Shown in pieces: positions 1-8,023 of a stretch of DNA of 64,000 bases. Position numbers and translations under genes: made by a program. Origin of the DNA: 2-12-FULL-35-15 sp036170475 (lineage in GTDB: Bacteria > Bacteroidota > Bacteroidia > 2-12-FULL-35-15); the NCBI GenBank assembly GCA_036170475.1, contig JAVHPE010000206.1, positions 1 through 64,000 of the forward strand, read 5' to 3'. The notes under the pieces are model-generated. The model was not told the origin of the DNA and did no database searches. It saw nothing but the letters and a program-made list of their open reading frames with translations. Each line of letters opens with the position of its first letter. The stretch's first letter is position 1.

Positions 1-53
1 TATAAGGGTTCAGGGTATTTTATTTCCTGTTTTTGACTGTTTCGGACGGTAAT

Positions 54-125
54 GACTCTTAACTATAAACTCTTAACTATAAACTCTTAACTATAAACTC
101 TTAACTATAAACTCTTAACTCTTAA
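54..125. repeat. Short tandem repeat array, 14-bp unit
   Basis: About five direct copies of a 14-bp unit reading AACTCTTAACTATA lie directly downstream of the stop codon of the minus-strand gene at 126-1127. The same word family (AACTCTT, AACTCAT, AACTTTT) recurs near 48.04, 54.6, 56.1 and 57.1 kb. No coding potential is visible. Confidence 0.85.
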
Positions 126-1127
126 CTACTCTTTCAACCACTTCTCAATTTCCCCCTGATCTAAATCAATATAATAAACCTGGTGTTCTACTGCACTATT
201 ATTTACCAGGTAAATAGCCGGCATCTCCATCCCTGCTAAATAAATAAAATAATTTATTGGCTTTCCGCCTACCAGCATGCAATGCGGAATATCTTCGGTA
301 TGTGTATTTTCAAAAAATGATTTTAAGTTTTTATCCTCACCATTTAATACAAAATAAAAGGAAATGGACGGATTGCGTTCATGCATTATCCTGATTTTAT
401 TAGCAGCAATACGACAATGTGGACAAGTCAGGCTCATAAATACAATAATATGTTTTCCTTCAGAAAGTGTTTTTGGAGGGACATTAAGGCTTGCATGACT
501 GTATAATGTATCTAATTCAAGTTTAAAATTTTCTTCAGGTTTATTAAGATAGGCTTCGGAATAATTAAGTTCAACAGGATTAAGAATAAATGGCATTGCA
601 AAGGAGGTAAGAAAAACCAATAAAATCAGATAATTTGGTAAACGATTTTTTTTATTCCCCTCTTGAGAGGGGGTGTGTTGGACAGTGGGTTGCAGGGGTA
701 TGTTTTTTTTCCACCATCCGTTCCAATACTTGTACAAAACAAAAAACAGTACAAGCATTACTACATTTTTTATCAATGCCTGTAAAGGAGTCATAATGAT
801 AGAGGAACCAAAACAGCCGCAATTCCCTTTATTCCCGGTAAAGAAAATTAATAATACAAGATAAACACAGAATATCAGCAGGACAGAAATTCCCAATTTA
901 TAAGCTATTTTACGAAGACAAAGATTGAAGAGAAGAAGAACCCCTATAAAAAATTCAAGACCAATCAGAATACGTGCAAAAAAAGGCGCTACCTGCCAAT
1001 TGATAAAACCTAAATCTACAAAAGTATATTCAAAAGGCTCAATAGGGTATAACTTGGTATATCCGGAAAAAATAAATACTGCGCCCATTAAAGCACACAG
1101 TAAACCGAAACTAATTTTTTTTAACAT
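126..1127 (-). CDS. MauE/DoxX-like membrane protein fused to a thioredoxin-like domain
   Basis: The 333-residue product starts with a four-helix MauE/DoxX-type membrane domain (residues 1-135) containing the cysteine motif GNCGCFG at 101-107. A linker at 146-160 and a further membrane segment near 166-183 lead to a periplasmic thioredoxin-like domain with CPHC at 235-238. In the MauE family, linked Cys motifs pass electrons to periplasmic disulfide chemistry, so a role in thiol-disulfide exchange is inferred; the substrate is unknown. The linker is encoded by a GC-rich palindromic repeat at 656-705 that looks like an intergenic repeat read in frame. A terminator hairpin separates it from the lipoprotein genes upstream. 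Confidence 0.8.
   Translation of the reverse strand: MLKKISFGLLCALMGAVFIFSGYTKLYPIEPFEYTFVDLGFINWQVAPFFARILIGLEFFIGVLLLFNLCLRKIAYKLGISVLLIFCVYLVLLIFFTGNKGNCGCFGSSIIMTPLQALIKNVVMLVLFFVLYKYWNGWWKKNIPLQPTVQHTPSQEGNKKNRLPNYLILLVFLTSFAMPFILNPVELNYSEAYLNKPEENFKLELDTLYSHASLNVPPKTLSEGKHIIVFMSLTCPHCRIAANKIRIMHERNPSISFYFVLNGEDKNLKSFFENTHTEDIPHCMLVGGKPINYFIYLAGMEMPAIYLVNNSAVEHQVYYIDLDQGEIEKWLKE
656..705. repeat. GC-rich palindromic repeat inside a coding region
   Basis: The segment contains the palindrome CCCCTCTTGAGAGGGG followed by GTGTGTTGG and a GGGTTGCAGGGG block. It encodes the linker of the MauE-thioredoxin fusion. Its composition differs from the AT-rich flanks and resembles the GC-rich palindromes between genes at 40.56-40.66 and 61.56 kb. 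Confidence 0.55.
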
Positions 1128-1141
1128 GTCAGGAAGGTAAA

Positions 1142-1174
1142 AAAAAAGCGTTCCTCATTGAAGAACGCTTTTTT
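1142..1174 (-). terminator. Intrinsic terminator after the tandem lipoprotein genes
   Basis: A 12-bp stem pairs AAAAAAGCGTTC (1142-1153) with GAACGCTTTTTT (1163-1174) around a 9-nt loop. Because A and T runs flank both sides it could work in either direction. It lies between the lipoprotein stop at 1194 and the next start at 1127. Confidence 0.85.
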
Positions 1175-1193
1175 AATACTATTTATAATAAAA

Positions 1194-1424
1194 TTATTTT
1201 AATGTACATGCTTTGGTAGTTGTATAACCGCTATTTGTAGCTGTATAACCCATACAATTTCTTCTTGCATCATCTTTGTGAGATTTTGTGAAAGTTGTTA
1301 TATCAGTAGTAGCTGTTGAACCAGGAACTGTGCTTGTGGTTGTACAAGTACAAGTACGATCTTTTGCACAAGAAGCAAAAGTAAATGCAGCAATCACTGC
1401 GGAAAATAATAAAACTTTTTTCAT
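1194..1424 (-). CDS. Small lipoprotein, tandem copy 2
   Basis: The 76-residue product has a short hydrophobic signal and lipobox ending FASC (Cys19), then a CTCT motif and a Ser/Thr-rich body with two more cysteines. It is closely similar along its whole length to the protein of the gene just upstream (1462-1692), so the pair arose by tandem duplication. Only 37 bp separate them and a terminator follows, which suggests one transcript. No enzymatic motif is visible. It is probably outer-membrane or periplasmic; function unknown. Confidence 0.75.
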   Translation of the reverse strand: MKKVLLFSAVIAAFTFASCAKDRTCTCTTTSTVPGSTATTDITTFTKSHKDDARRNCMGYTATNSGYTTTKACTLK

Positions 1425-1461
1425 GTTTTTAGGTTTTTTAGTGATTCTATTTTTTGTTAAA

Positions 1462-1692
1462 TTATTTTAATGTACATGCATTGGTAGTTGTATAACCGCC
1501 AGTTGTTGCAGTAGAACTCATACAGTTAAATCTGGCATCTTTTTTTGTAGCTTTAGTAAAAGTTACAATGCTTGTGTAAGAAGTTGATCCAGGAGCAGTA
1601 CTCGTATTTACACAAGTACAAGTACGATCTTTTGCGCAAGAAGCAAAAGTAAATGCAGCAGCTACTGCAACAAAAAATAAAACTTTTTTCAT
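1462..1692 (-). CDS. Small lipoprotein, tandem copy 1
   Basis: This 76-residue lipoprotein (lipobox FASC, then KDRTCTC) is the paralogue of the product of 1194-1424. Divergence is concentrated in the middle Ser/Thr-rich segment, while the signal, the Cys positions and the C-terminal TLK are kept. Retained cysteines suggest disulfide bonds or metal binding, but nothing identifies a family. A consensus Bacteroidota promoter lies upstream at 1735-1765 and a 23-bp palindrome at 1790-1812, so the pair probably has its own regulated transcription. Confidence 0.75.
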   Translation of the reverse strand: MKKVLFFVAVAAAFTFASCAKDRTCTCVNTSTAPGSTSYTSIVTFTKATKKDARFNCMSSTATTGGYTTTNACTLK

Positions 1693-1734
1693 GTTTTTAT
1701 GTTTTTAGGATTAATTTTTTTATTAATTCGGAGG

Positions 1735-1765
1735 CAAATGTATAAATATAATTTGATTCTACAAA
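1735..1765 (-). promoter_or_regulatory. Bacteroidota-type promoter for the tandem lipoprotein genes
   Basis: On the minus strand TTTG (1765-1762) is followed after exactly 19 nt by TACATTTG (1742-1735). This fits the TTTG-N19-TAnnTTTG consensus of the Bacteroidota housekeeping sigma factor. The first start codon lies 43 nt downstream at 1692. Confidence 0.75.
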
Positions 1766-1789
1766 AAACAGAAAAAGTTTTAAATTCGA

Positions 1790-1812
1790 TTATTTAGAAT
1801 GATTCTAAATAA
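1790..1812. promoter_or_regulatory. 23-bp perfect palindrome, Fur-family-like operator candidate
   Basis: Arms TTATTTAGAAT and ATTCTAAATAA flank a single central G. The inner part, TTAGAAT-G-ATTCTAA, has the 7-1-7 layout of Fur/PerR/Zur operators. It sits 24 bp upstream of the -33 element of the lipoprotein promoter and abuts the stop codon of the preceding gene. Regulator identity is inferred from symmetry only. Confidence 0.5.
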
Positions 1813-2211
1813 CTATTGTTGCTTTACAGGAATAGCGCTATAAACACTTGTACCACTAACAGCGGTTATATTAACAGGCAGTCCGTTTGAACTGATAGCA
1901 CTTCCATTCAGTTCTTTAAAATTAACGGGTAAAGAACCATAAAAACTGCTACCGCCAATTTCTTTCAGATTCATTGGCAATGCCCCATAAACACTGCTTC
2001 CTCCTATACTTTTAATATTTACATCCATTTCATCACTTATTAATTTCACATTAATAGAGCCATCATCATTTACCGGTACCGTTGCAAATTTGTTGAAATT
2101 GGTTTTATCGGCTTTTGCTTCATTTACTATGGTGGAATTTTGAACAACAAGTGTTATAAGCGCTACCGCTATTATTGTTAAAACAGTTTTAGTATAAAAA
2201 TCAGGTTTCAT
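1813..2211 (-). CDS. Hypothetical anchored protein with four G-S-x-Y-x-x-x-P repeats
   Basis: The 132-residue product has one N-terminal hydrophobic segment (about residues 8-25; signal anchor or uncleaved signal). An extended region carries four imperfect repeats of about 20 residues built on GGSSVYGALPMN-like units, the third degenerate. A cell-envelope location is likely. No known family is recognised. Its stop codon touches the 23-bp palindrome that probably belongs to the next genes. Confidence 0.6.
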   Translation of the reverse strand: MKPDFYTKTVLTIIAVALITLVVQNSTIVNEAKADKTNFNKFATVPVNDDGSINVKLISDEMDVNIKSIGGSSVYGALPMNLKEIGGSSFYGSLPVNFKELNGSAISSNGLPVNITAVSGTSVYSAIPVKQQ

Positions 2212-2304
2212 GGTTTGATATTTTATTTGGTGTTTTGCGAAATTACAATATATATTTTAATGCCGTACAAGTATCAGGCAAAGGTGCAGAATGTCGAGGT
2301 ATTG

Positions 2305-2405
2305 CTGTCACTCTGAGCTTGTCGAAGAGTGTGGGAAGCCATCGCACATGTTTCGTAAGGCTCAACATGACTCTTGCGCAGTAAGTCAGAGCTTGTCGAA
2401 GACCT
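2305..2405. repeat. Dispersed REP-like repeat, copy A
   Basis: Two copies of GAGCTTGTCGAAGA flank a block with AAGCCATCGCACA and a decayed TTTCGTAAGGCTCAACATGA arm. The same modules occur at 34.43-34.51 and 60.32-60.39 kb. The unit is a palindromic repeat of the TTCGACAAGCTCAG type that is abundant in many Bacteroidota genomes. It lies upstream of the TerB-DnaJ gene; an ATG-to-ATG extension through it (from 2291) is not credible as protein. Confidence 0.75.
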
Positions 2406-2509
2406 TGGTAAGACATTTATGTTTGAAAGTTCAAATCTATAGCAATAACATCTGCAAAAATTGTCGAATTGAAAAAGATTACCTTTGCAACTCAAAAAAT
2501 TCATTTCTT

Positions 2510-3256
2510 ATGGCAAAAGTACAATTTGGTAAATGGTTAGGCGGAGGCTTGGGTTGGGCATTAGGCGGACCATTGGGTGGCGTTTTGGGATTCGCGTTAG
2601 GCTCCGCATTCGATGCGGCAAGCGTTACTCTGAAAGTGGATAATAACGGTTCTTATATTTCGGACGGCATTTCTCAGGTAGGGGATTTTGCTGCCAGCTT
2701 ATTGGTTTTGTCGGCAGCGGTAATGAAGAGTGATGGAAAAATATTAAAAAGTGAATTGGATTATGTGAAAAACTTTTTGGCACAACAATTTGGTGAAGCC
2801 CATGCCCAGCAACAATTACTGCTACTCAAAGAAATCCTAAAACAAGAAATTCCTTTGCATCAGGTTTGTATTCAGATTAGGCAGTCTATGCCTCATTCTC
2901 AAAGATTGCAAATCATTCATTATCTCTTTGGAATTTCTAAAGCGGATGGTAATATTCATGAGTCGGAATTACAAACCATACAAACAATTGCCAGTTATCT
3001 GAGTATTAACCTCGCCGATTTTAATTCGCTTAAAGCAATGTATTTCCGTGATGTAAACAGCGATTATAAAATTCTGGAAATTGAATCTTCCGCTTCTGAC
3101 GAAGAAATAAAAAAAGCATATCGTAAAATGGCTGTGAAATTTCATCCTGATAAAGTTGCCGCTCTTGGTGAAGACGTTCAAAAAGCGGCGAAGGAAAAAT
3201 TTCAAAAAGTACAACAAGCGTATGAAAATGTTAAAAAACAACGAGGTTTCTCTTAG
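2510..3256 (+). CDS. TerB-like and DnaJ domain protein (DjlA-like)
   Basis: The start at 2510 gives a 248-residue product. It begins with a glycine-rich hydrophobic stretch (residues 7-35, GGGLGWALGGPLGG). A TerB-like helical domain (about 55-165) follows, and then a C-terminal J domain (about 185-245) with the HPD tripeptide that stimulates Hsp70 ATPase. This order matches DjlA-type cochaperones, so it probably recruits DnaK to a membrane or specialised client. The longer open frame from 2291 was rejected because it translates a dispersed repeat. Confidence 0.85.
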   Translation: MAKVQFGKWLGGGLGWALGGPLGGVLGFALGSAFDAASVTLKVDNNGSYISDGISQVGDFAASLLVLSAAVMKSDGKILKSELDYVKNFLAQQFGEAHAQQQLLLLKEILKQEIPLHQVCIQIRQSMPHSQRLQIIHYLFGISKADGNIHESELQTIQTIASYLSINLADFNSLKAMYFRDVNSDYKILEIESSASDEEIKKAYRKMAVKFHPDKVAALGEDVQKAAKEKFQKVQQAYENVKKQRGFS

Positions 3257-3260
3257 AACT

Positions 3261-3289
3261 AACAACACCTTCCATTGGAAGGTGTTGTT
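3261..3289. terminator. Bidirectional hairpin terminator between convergent genes
   Basis: A perfect 13-bp stem, AACAACACCTTCC (3261-3273) with GGAAGGTGTTGTT (3277-3289), and a 3-nt loop lie 5 bp after the TerB-DnaJ stop and 38 bp before the end of the convergent T9SS gene. Confidence 0.85.
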
Positions 3290-3326
3290 ACTCGAATAAT
3301 CTCCATTATGGTAAATCTACAATTAC

Positions 3327-6300
3327 TTATTTAGTCACAATTATTTTTTGTTTTGAGATACCCTGTTTATTTTGTCCGGCAACTATATAAAAACCAATGC
3401 TTAAGTCATTCACTAATACACTATAGTTATTGCCGGCATTTAATTTTAATGATTGAACCAATCTTCCTGCTTCATCCATAATATAATATTCTCCTTCATT
3501 TACAGATGTAATAGTTACTGATCCACTGCTGGGGTTTGGATAAATACTCAGCAGTTCAGCATTTAAAAGTGAATTTGCCGGTTTAGTGGTAATGCCTGTA
3601 ATCATTGCATTTGAAGAGGTTGTAACATTTAAAGAATAATCCTCTACTTCACCATAACTGGAATTTCCACAAGAAGTAACATTGGGTCCTGAACCTGAAT
3701 CAGTACATCTGATTCTCATTCTAACCATGCCTGATATTGCTTCGTTGGGAGGGTTTATGGTTGTGCTGAATGGACCTGTTCCGGCGGCAGAAGTATAAAC
3801 ACTTTCACCTGCATCTGTAAAATCACCATCATTGTTCCAGTCGCACCAGATTAAAATCTTGTCAGTAGAATATGGATTACCAATTGAAACAGTAATTGTT
3901 GATGGCGTACCAATTGCAACATCTGTGGATAATGAACTATAATCAGTATAGGAAGAATTTGTACTGCTGTTATTAATACTTCCCATCGTCACATTAGTGA
4001 TATGTTCGTATGAAATTGTGTTTGTTCCTGCTGCGCAATAAGCCGTTCCTCCGGTAATTGTCATGGTAATGGCATTACTTGTTCCTGTTGCCGGGTTGGC
4101 GCAAATCGAACTTGAAGTCATTACACAGGTAACAATTTGACCATCGCTTAAGGTGCTGGTGGTAAAGGTTGCCGAGTTTGTTCCTGCATTTGCTCCACTT
4201 ACTTTCCATTGGTAAGAAGGGGTTGTTCCACCATTAGTTGGTGTTGCGGTAAATGTTACTGAAGCACCGGAAGTCCCGGGGGTTGTGCCGGATGTTAATG
4301 CTATTGAAACGGCTGGAGTTACGGATGAATTGGTTGTTACGGTAATTGCATTTGACATCGCAGGATTTCCGGTTACACCCGGAAGGTTAGAAGTCATCAC
4401 GCAAGTTACCACTTGTCCATTTGTTAATGAAGCAGTAGTATAGGTTGCTGAGTTTGTTCCGGCATTTACACCGCCTACTTTCCATTGATAAGCGGGAGTT
4501 GTACCACCATTGGTGGGAGTTGCCGTAAATGTTACAGAAGAACCGGTACAAGAAGGATTAGAACCGCTTGTAAGTGCAATAGACACTCCTGCTGTAGCAG
4601 TTGTTGTTCCTGTAACATTGATGGTGTAATCCTCTACTTCGCCATAACTGGAGTTTCCACAGGAGGTAACATTAGGACCAGAACCTGTATCAGTAAGCCT
4701 GATTCGCATTCTGACTGCTCCTAATGTAGTGCCAACAGGAGGAGTAATACTTGCGCTGAAAGGTCCTGGTCCGGCAGCGGAGGTAAATACATTTTCACCT
4801 GCATCCGTAAAAACACCATTGTTATTCCAGTCGCACCAGATTATTACTTCGTCTGATGCATACGGACTACCATTAGTTACGGTTATTGTAGCAGAACTGC
4901 CCATTGCAAGGTTTGTAGATAAAGAGGTGTAATCTCCATAGGAAAGATGTGCAGTAGCGTTATTGATGCTTCCCATGGTAACGTTAGAAATATATTCATA
5001 AGAAAGATTTGTTGTACCTGCTCCACAATAGCTTGAACCGGTAATTGTCATAGTAATAGCATTGCTTGTTCCTGATGCAGGACTTGCGCAAGCTGAATTT
5101 GAAGTCATTACACAGGTAACAATTTGCCCGTCGCTCAAAGTTGTAGTTGTAAAAGTTGCTGAGTTTGTGCCTGCATTTACACCGCTTACTTTCCATTGAT
5201 AAAAAGGAGTAGTTCCTCCGTTAGTTGGTGTAGCGGTAAAAGTTACAGAAGCACCGGCAGCACTTGGATTTGAGCCGGAAGTTTGAGCAATTAAAACCGA
5301 AGGAGTTACTGCAGAAGAGAAACTGATAGTGATGCTGTTACTTGTTGCAACAGGTGTACTTGCACAGGCAAAATTAGAAGTAAGTACACAGGAAACTATT
5401 TGTCCTACAGTTAAAGAGGTTGTGGTAAATGTCGCACTATTTGATCCTGCAACAGCACCGCTTACTTTCCATTGATAAGATGGTGTAGTGCCTCCATTGG
5501 TTGGTGTTGCTGTAAATGTTTTGGAAGCGCCTGAACAAGAAGGATTGCTACCCGTAGTAATTGCAATTGAAACCGCAGCGGCTACGCCCGAATTGATACT
5601 CATGGTAATAGCATTGGATGCTGCAGGGTTTCCGGTAACGCCTGAAAGATTAGAAGTCATTACACAAGTAACTACTTGCCCGTTTGTTAAAGTAGTTGTA
5701 GTATAAGTGGCTGAGTTTGTTCCGACATTAGTACTTCCTACTTTCCATTGATAAGCAGGAGTAGAACCTCCATTGGTAGGTGTTGCTGTGAATGTTACTG
5801 ATGATCCTGTACAAGTTGGATTAGAACCATTGCTTAGGGAAATAGAAACTCCTGCTGCTAAAGTTGAAGTGCAGGGAGCTATCTGATAAGAAAATATCCT
5901 TGTTTTAGCGGCATCAGGTCCTGTTGATCCTCCCATATATTCACTGGTATTCCAGAATGTTATTCCGTCTGGGTCAAGTGTGGTTTGAGCGTAATCACCA
6001 ACCCTGTTCACTCCGCCTGTTTGAGATCCGGTACCGGCAATGGCAACAGCTTCTGTTACCGGCAATGTTCCTAGCGGATCACATGATCTTCTTCCGGTAT
6101 AATATAGCCCTGGATAGATTGAGGTTGAATTTGCTTTTAAGTAACTTAGTCCGATAGAGCCATTATTATCCATCGCTATACAACCAATCCAACGTGTACT
6201 TGCATCCGGAGCATAAATTCCTTCCTGATACATGGACCAAACACCAGTGCTGGTATTTTGGCGTAGTTCACACCATTTGATGCTTCGTTGTGTTGAGCTG

Positions 6301-7442
6301 ATTTTTACTGCCCAATTCAATAGTACGGTATTGTAACCACTCCATGATTTCCATTGTGCTCTGTACATGAATACACCACCAAGACCATCTAATTTCTCGG
6401 AAGTACCTGGTTGAGAAACGTCATTCCAATTTGAATCATAAGAAGCATCAAATGCCGCTGTAGGGATATTTCCGGCTAATGTTATTGTCGCTGTTGGAGT
6501 TGCCGGCACCCAGTTAACAGCCATATTATAGATATTTACAGCATCGGAATACCCTGATCCCCAACCATTGTCGGAATAGGAAAAAATTGGACATGGTGTA
6601 CCCGGTGCTGGCAATGTGCCATCTGCTGCATCACCGGTAAGAGGTACAAAAAAACCTGATTTTGGAGGTGAATAGTTTACATAAACTGAGCGTGCACCGG
6701 GGGTGCCGGCAATCATAGCGGCTCTTTCAAAACAAAATACTTTTTGAGTACTCTGGTTAGAAGTCATGTAATAACCATCCTGCCAAACGCAGAATTTAAG
6801 GTAATCAGGAAATTGTGATGATACATACGTATAGGTGTAGTATGAACCGGTTGGGTCATTGGTAGTAGAAACTGCGATAAATATTTTGTTATCGGTACTT
6901 GAACCAAATTGTGCCAGAAACCAACGGTCAGCAGCTTTATCATACATAACTATTGGATCACCTGCATTGTCGGTTGCAGGATTCCATAAATCCCCCAATG
7001 TTCCTGTTAGTATGTTTGCTCCGTTAGGTTTATTATAAATTTTGAAGGTTGTAGAATTGATCATTTGTATATAATGATTTGGACCTACAGCGCCAGATGG
7101 ATCAAAAGGTCTGAAACCACTGGCTGTTTGTCCGGCTATATTTGCTCTGGTTGGGATAGAAGGTATATTTCCCATAGTCCCCTGGATTGTTTTTGAGTCG
7201 TTGCCATATTCTGGACCATCCTCCACAGTCTTACGAAACTTCTGTGCTATGCGATGTTCCCGATCTTCGGATTCTTTTTTATCATACAATTTATTTTCAT
7301 CAACAGGATTTTCTGCAAATATTTCGCGGATAGGTCTGGTTACATGAAACTCAGATGCCACAATAACTCCTGTTTTGTTGTCTTGGGCTTGTAGTTGCAC
7401 AAAGCCCCCCAACATCAAAATGCTTAAGTAAATTTTTTTCAT
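3327..7442 (-). CDS. T9SS-secreted protein with Ig-like repeats and two GEVED domains
   Basis: The 1371-residue product has a signal peptide (1-19, ending QAQ) and an N-terminal domain of about 500 residues with no recognised catalytic motif. Then come three Ig-like repeats of about 90 residues (530-800), a GEVED domain (about 800-940), two more Ig-like repeats (950-1130), a second GEVED domain (1131-1275) and a T9SS type A sorting domain (about 1290-1371, with YPNPSSGSVTI). The sorting domain marks export through the outer membrane and attachment or release. The five Ig-like repeats are nearly identical in places (VTFTATPTNGG, YQWKV, TCVMTSN), a sign of recent internal duplication. An adhesion or surface role is inferred. 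Confidence 0.9.
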   Translation of the reverse strand: MKKIYLSILMLGGFVQLQAQDNKTGVIVASEFHVTRPIREIFAENPVDENKLYDKKESEDREHRIAQKFRKTVEDGPEYGNDSKTIQGTMGNIPSIPTRANIAGQTASGFRPFDPSGAVGPNHYIQMINSTTFKIYNKPNGANILTGTLGDLWNPATDNAGDPIVMYDKAADRWFLAQFGSSTDNKIFIAVSTTNDPTGSYYTYTYVSSQFPDYLKFCVWQDGYYMTSNQSTQKVFCFERAAMIAGTPGARSVYVNYSPPKSGFFVPLTGDAADGTLPAPGTPCPIFSYSDNGWGSGYSDAVNIYNMAVNWVPATPTATITLAGNIPTAAFDASYDSNWNDVSQPGTSEKLDGLGGVFMYRAQWKSWSGYNTVLLNWAVKISSTQRSIKWCELRQNTSTGVWSMYQEGIYAPDASTRWIGCIAMDNNGSIGLSYLKANSTSIYPGLYYTGRRSCDPLGTLPVTEAVAIAGTGSQTGGVNRVGDYAQTTLDPDGITFWNTSEYMGGSTGPDAAKTRIFSYQIAPCTSTLAAGVSISLSNGSNPTCTGSSVTFTATPTNGGSTPAYQWKVGSTNVGTNSATYTTTTLTNGQVVTCVMTSNLSGVTGNPAASNAITMSINSGVAAAVSIAITTGSNPSCSGASKTFTATPTNGGTTPSYQWKVSGAVAGSNSATFTTTSLTVGQIVSCVLTSNFACASTPVATSNSITISFSSAVTPSVLIAQTSGSNPSAAGASVTFTATPTNGGTTPFYQWKVSGVNAGTNSATFTTTTLSDGQIVTCVMTSNSACASPASGTSNAITMTITGSSYCGAGTTNLSYEYISNVTMGSINNATAHLSYGDYTSLSTNLAMGSSATITVTNGSPYASDEVIIWCDWNNNGVFTDAGENVFTSAAGPGPFSASITPPVGTTLGAVRMRIRLTDTGSGPNVTSCGNSSYGEVEDYTINVTGTTTATAGVSIALTSGSNPSCTGSSVTFTATPTNGGTTPAYQWKVGGVNAGTNSATYTTASLTNGQVVTCVMTSNLPGVTGNPAMSNAITVTTNSSVTPAVSIALTSGTTPGTSGASVTFTATPTNGGTTPSYQWKVSGANAGTNSATFTTSTLSDGQIVTCVMTSSSICANPATGTSNAITMTITGGTAYCAAGTNTISYEHITNVTMGSINNSSTNSSYTDYSSLSTDVAIGTPSTITVSIGNPYSTDKILIWCDWNNDGDFTDAGESVYTSAAGTGPFSTTINPPNEAISGMVRMRIRCTDSGSGPNVTSCGNSSYGEVEDYSLNVTTSSNAMITGITTKPANSLLNAELLSIYPNPSSGSVTITSVNEGEYYIMDEAGRLVQSLKLNAGNNYSVLVNDLSIGFYIVAGQNKQGISKQKIIVTK

Positions 7443-7970
7443 TGGTTTTGTAAAGATTGGTTGATTATTAGGTTATTTCTCTTAAATATATTATTTTTAT
7501 GAAACATTATTCTGTATCGTATCGTTAAAGCAGAATTTTTTTTGCTTGGCAAGGGTAGGAAGTTTTTTTTAATCTCCAAATATTATTTCAAAAAAGTTAT
7601 TAACAATTTAATTCTTAATATGTTTAAAATTGTAGAATAATATTCTTGTAAATGAATAAATACAGGACTAATGCACGATTTTAAAAAACGAAATTTATTT
7701 ATTGTTTAAACATTAAAATAATTGAAATTTGGAATTATTTAGGCGAAAAGGACTTGCATTGTACTGTTTTTTAGAAAGAAAATCTAAACAATTTCGATTG
7801 ATCGGGGTAAATGTTTTTGAGGATTTGAAATTTTTCGTAGAATTTTATTTTTTTTTAGTGAGGAATTAAATAAGGCATTGTAAAGTGTGTATAATGTCAA
7901 GTTTCAAACGTTGGAAAAAGGTTACCCTGCAGTTTGGATTAAAACAGGAAAGAATTTGAAAATAAAAAAT
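7443..7970. other. Long AT-rich intergenic region
   Basis: No open frame with a plausible start or family match is seen on either strand in these 528 bases. Several short T and A runs and an AGAATAATATTCT palindrome near 7633 are present. It probably contains the promoter of the T9SS gene. Confidence 0.6.
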
Positions 7971-7998
7971 GGAGCTGCCTCAATGATGAGGAAGCTCC
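7971..7998 (-). terminator. Terminator of the TonB receptor gene
   Basis: GGAGCTGCCTCA (7971-7982) pairs with TGAGGAAGCTCC (7987-7998) with one mismatch and a 4-nt loop. On the minus strand the stem is followed by a T-rich run, and the stop codon of the receptor gene lies 26 bp before it. Confidence 0.8.
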
Positions 7999-8023
7999 TG
8001 ATAAAATAATTCGAGAAATTATT

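Noticed and set aside
2291..2509. N-terminal extension of the TerB-DnaJ gene
   Set aside because: It translates a dispersed repeat; the glycine-rich start at 2510 is the natural N terminus.
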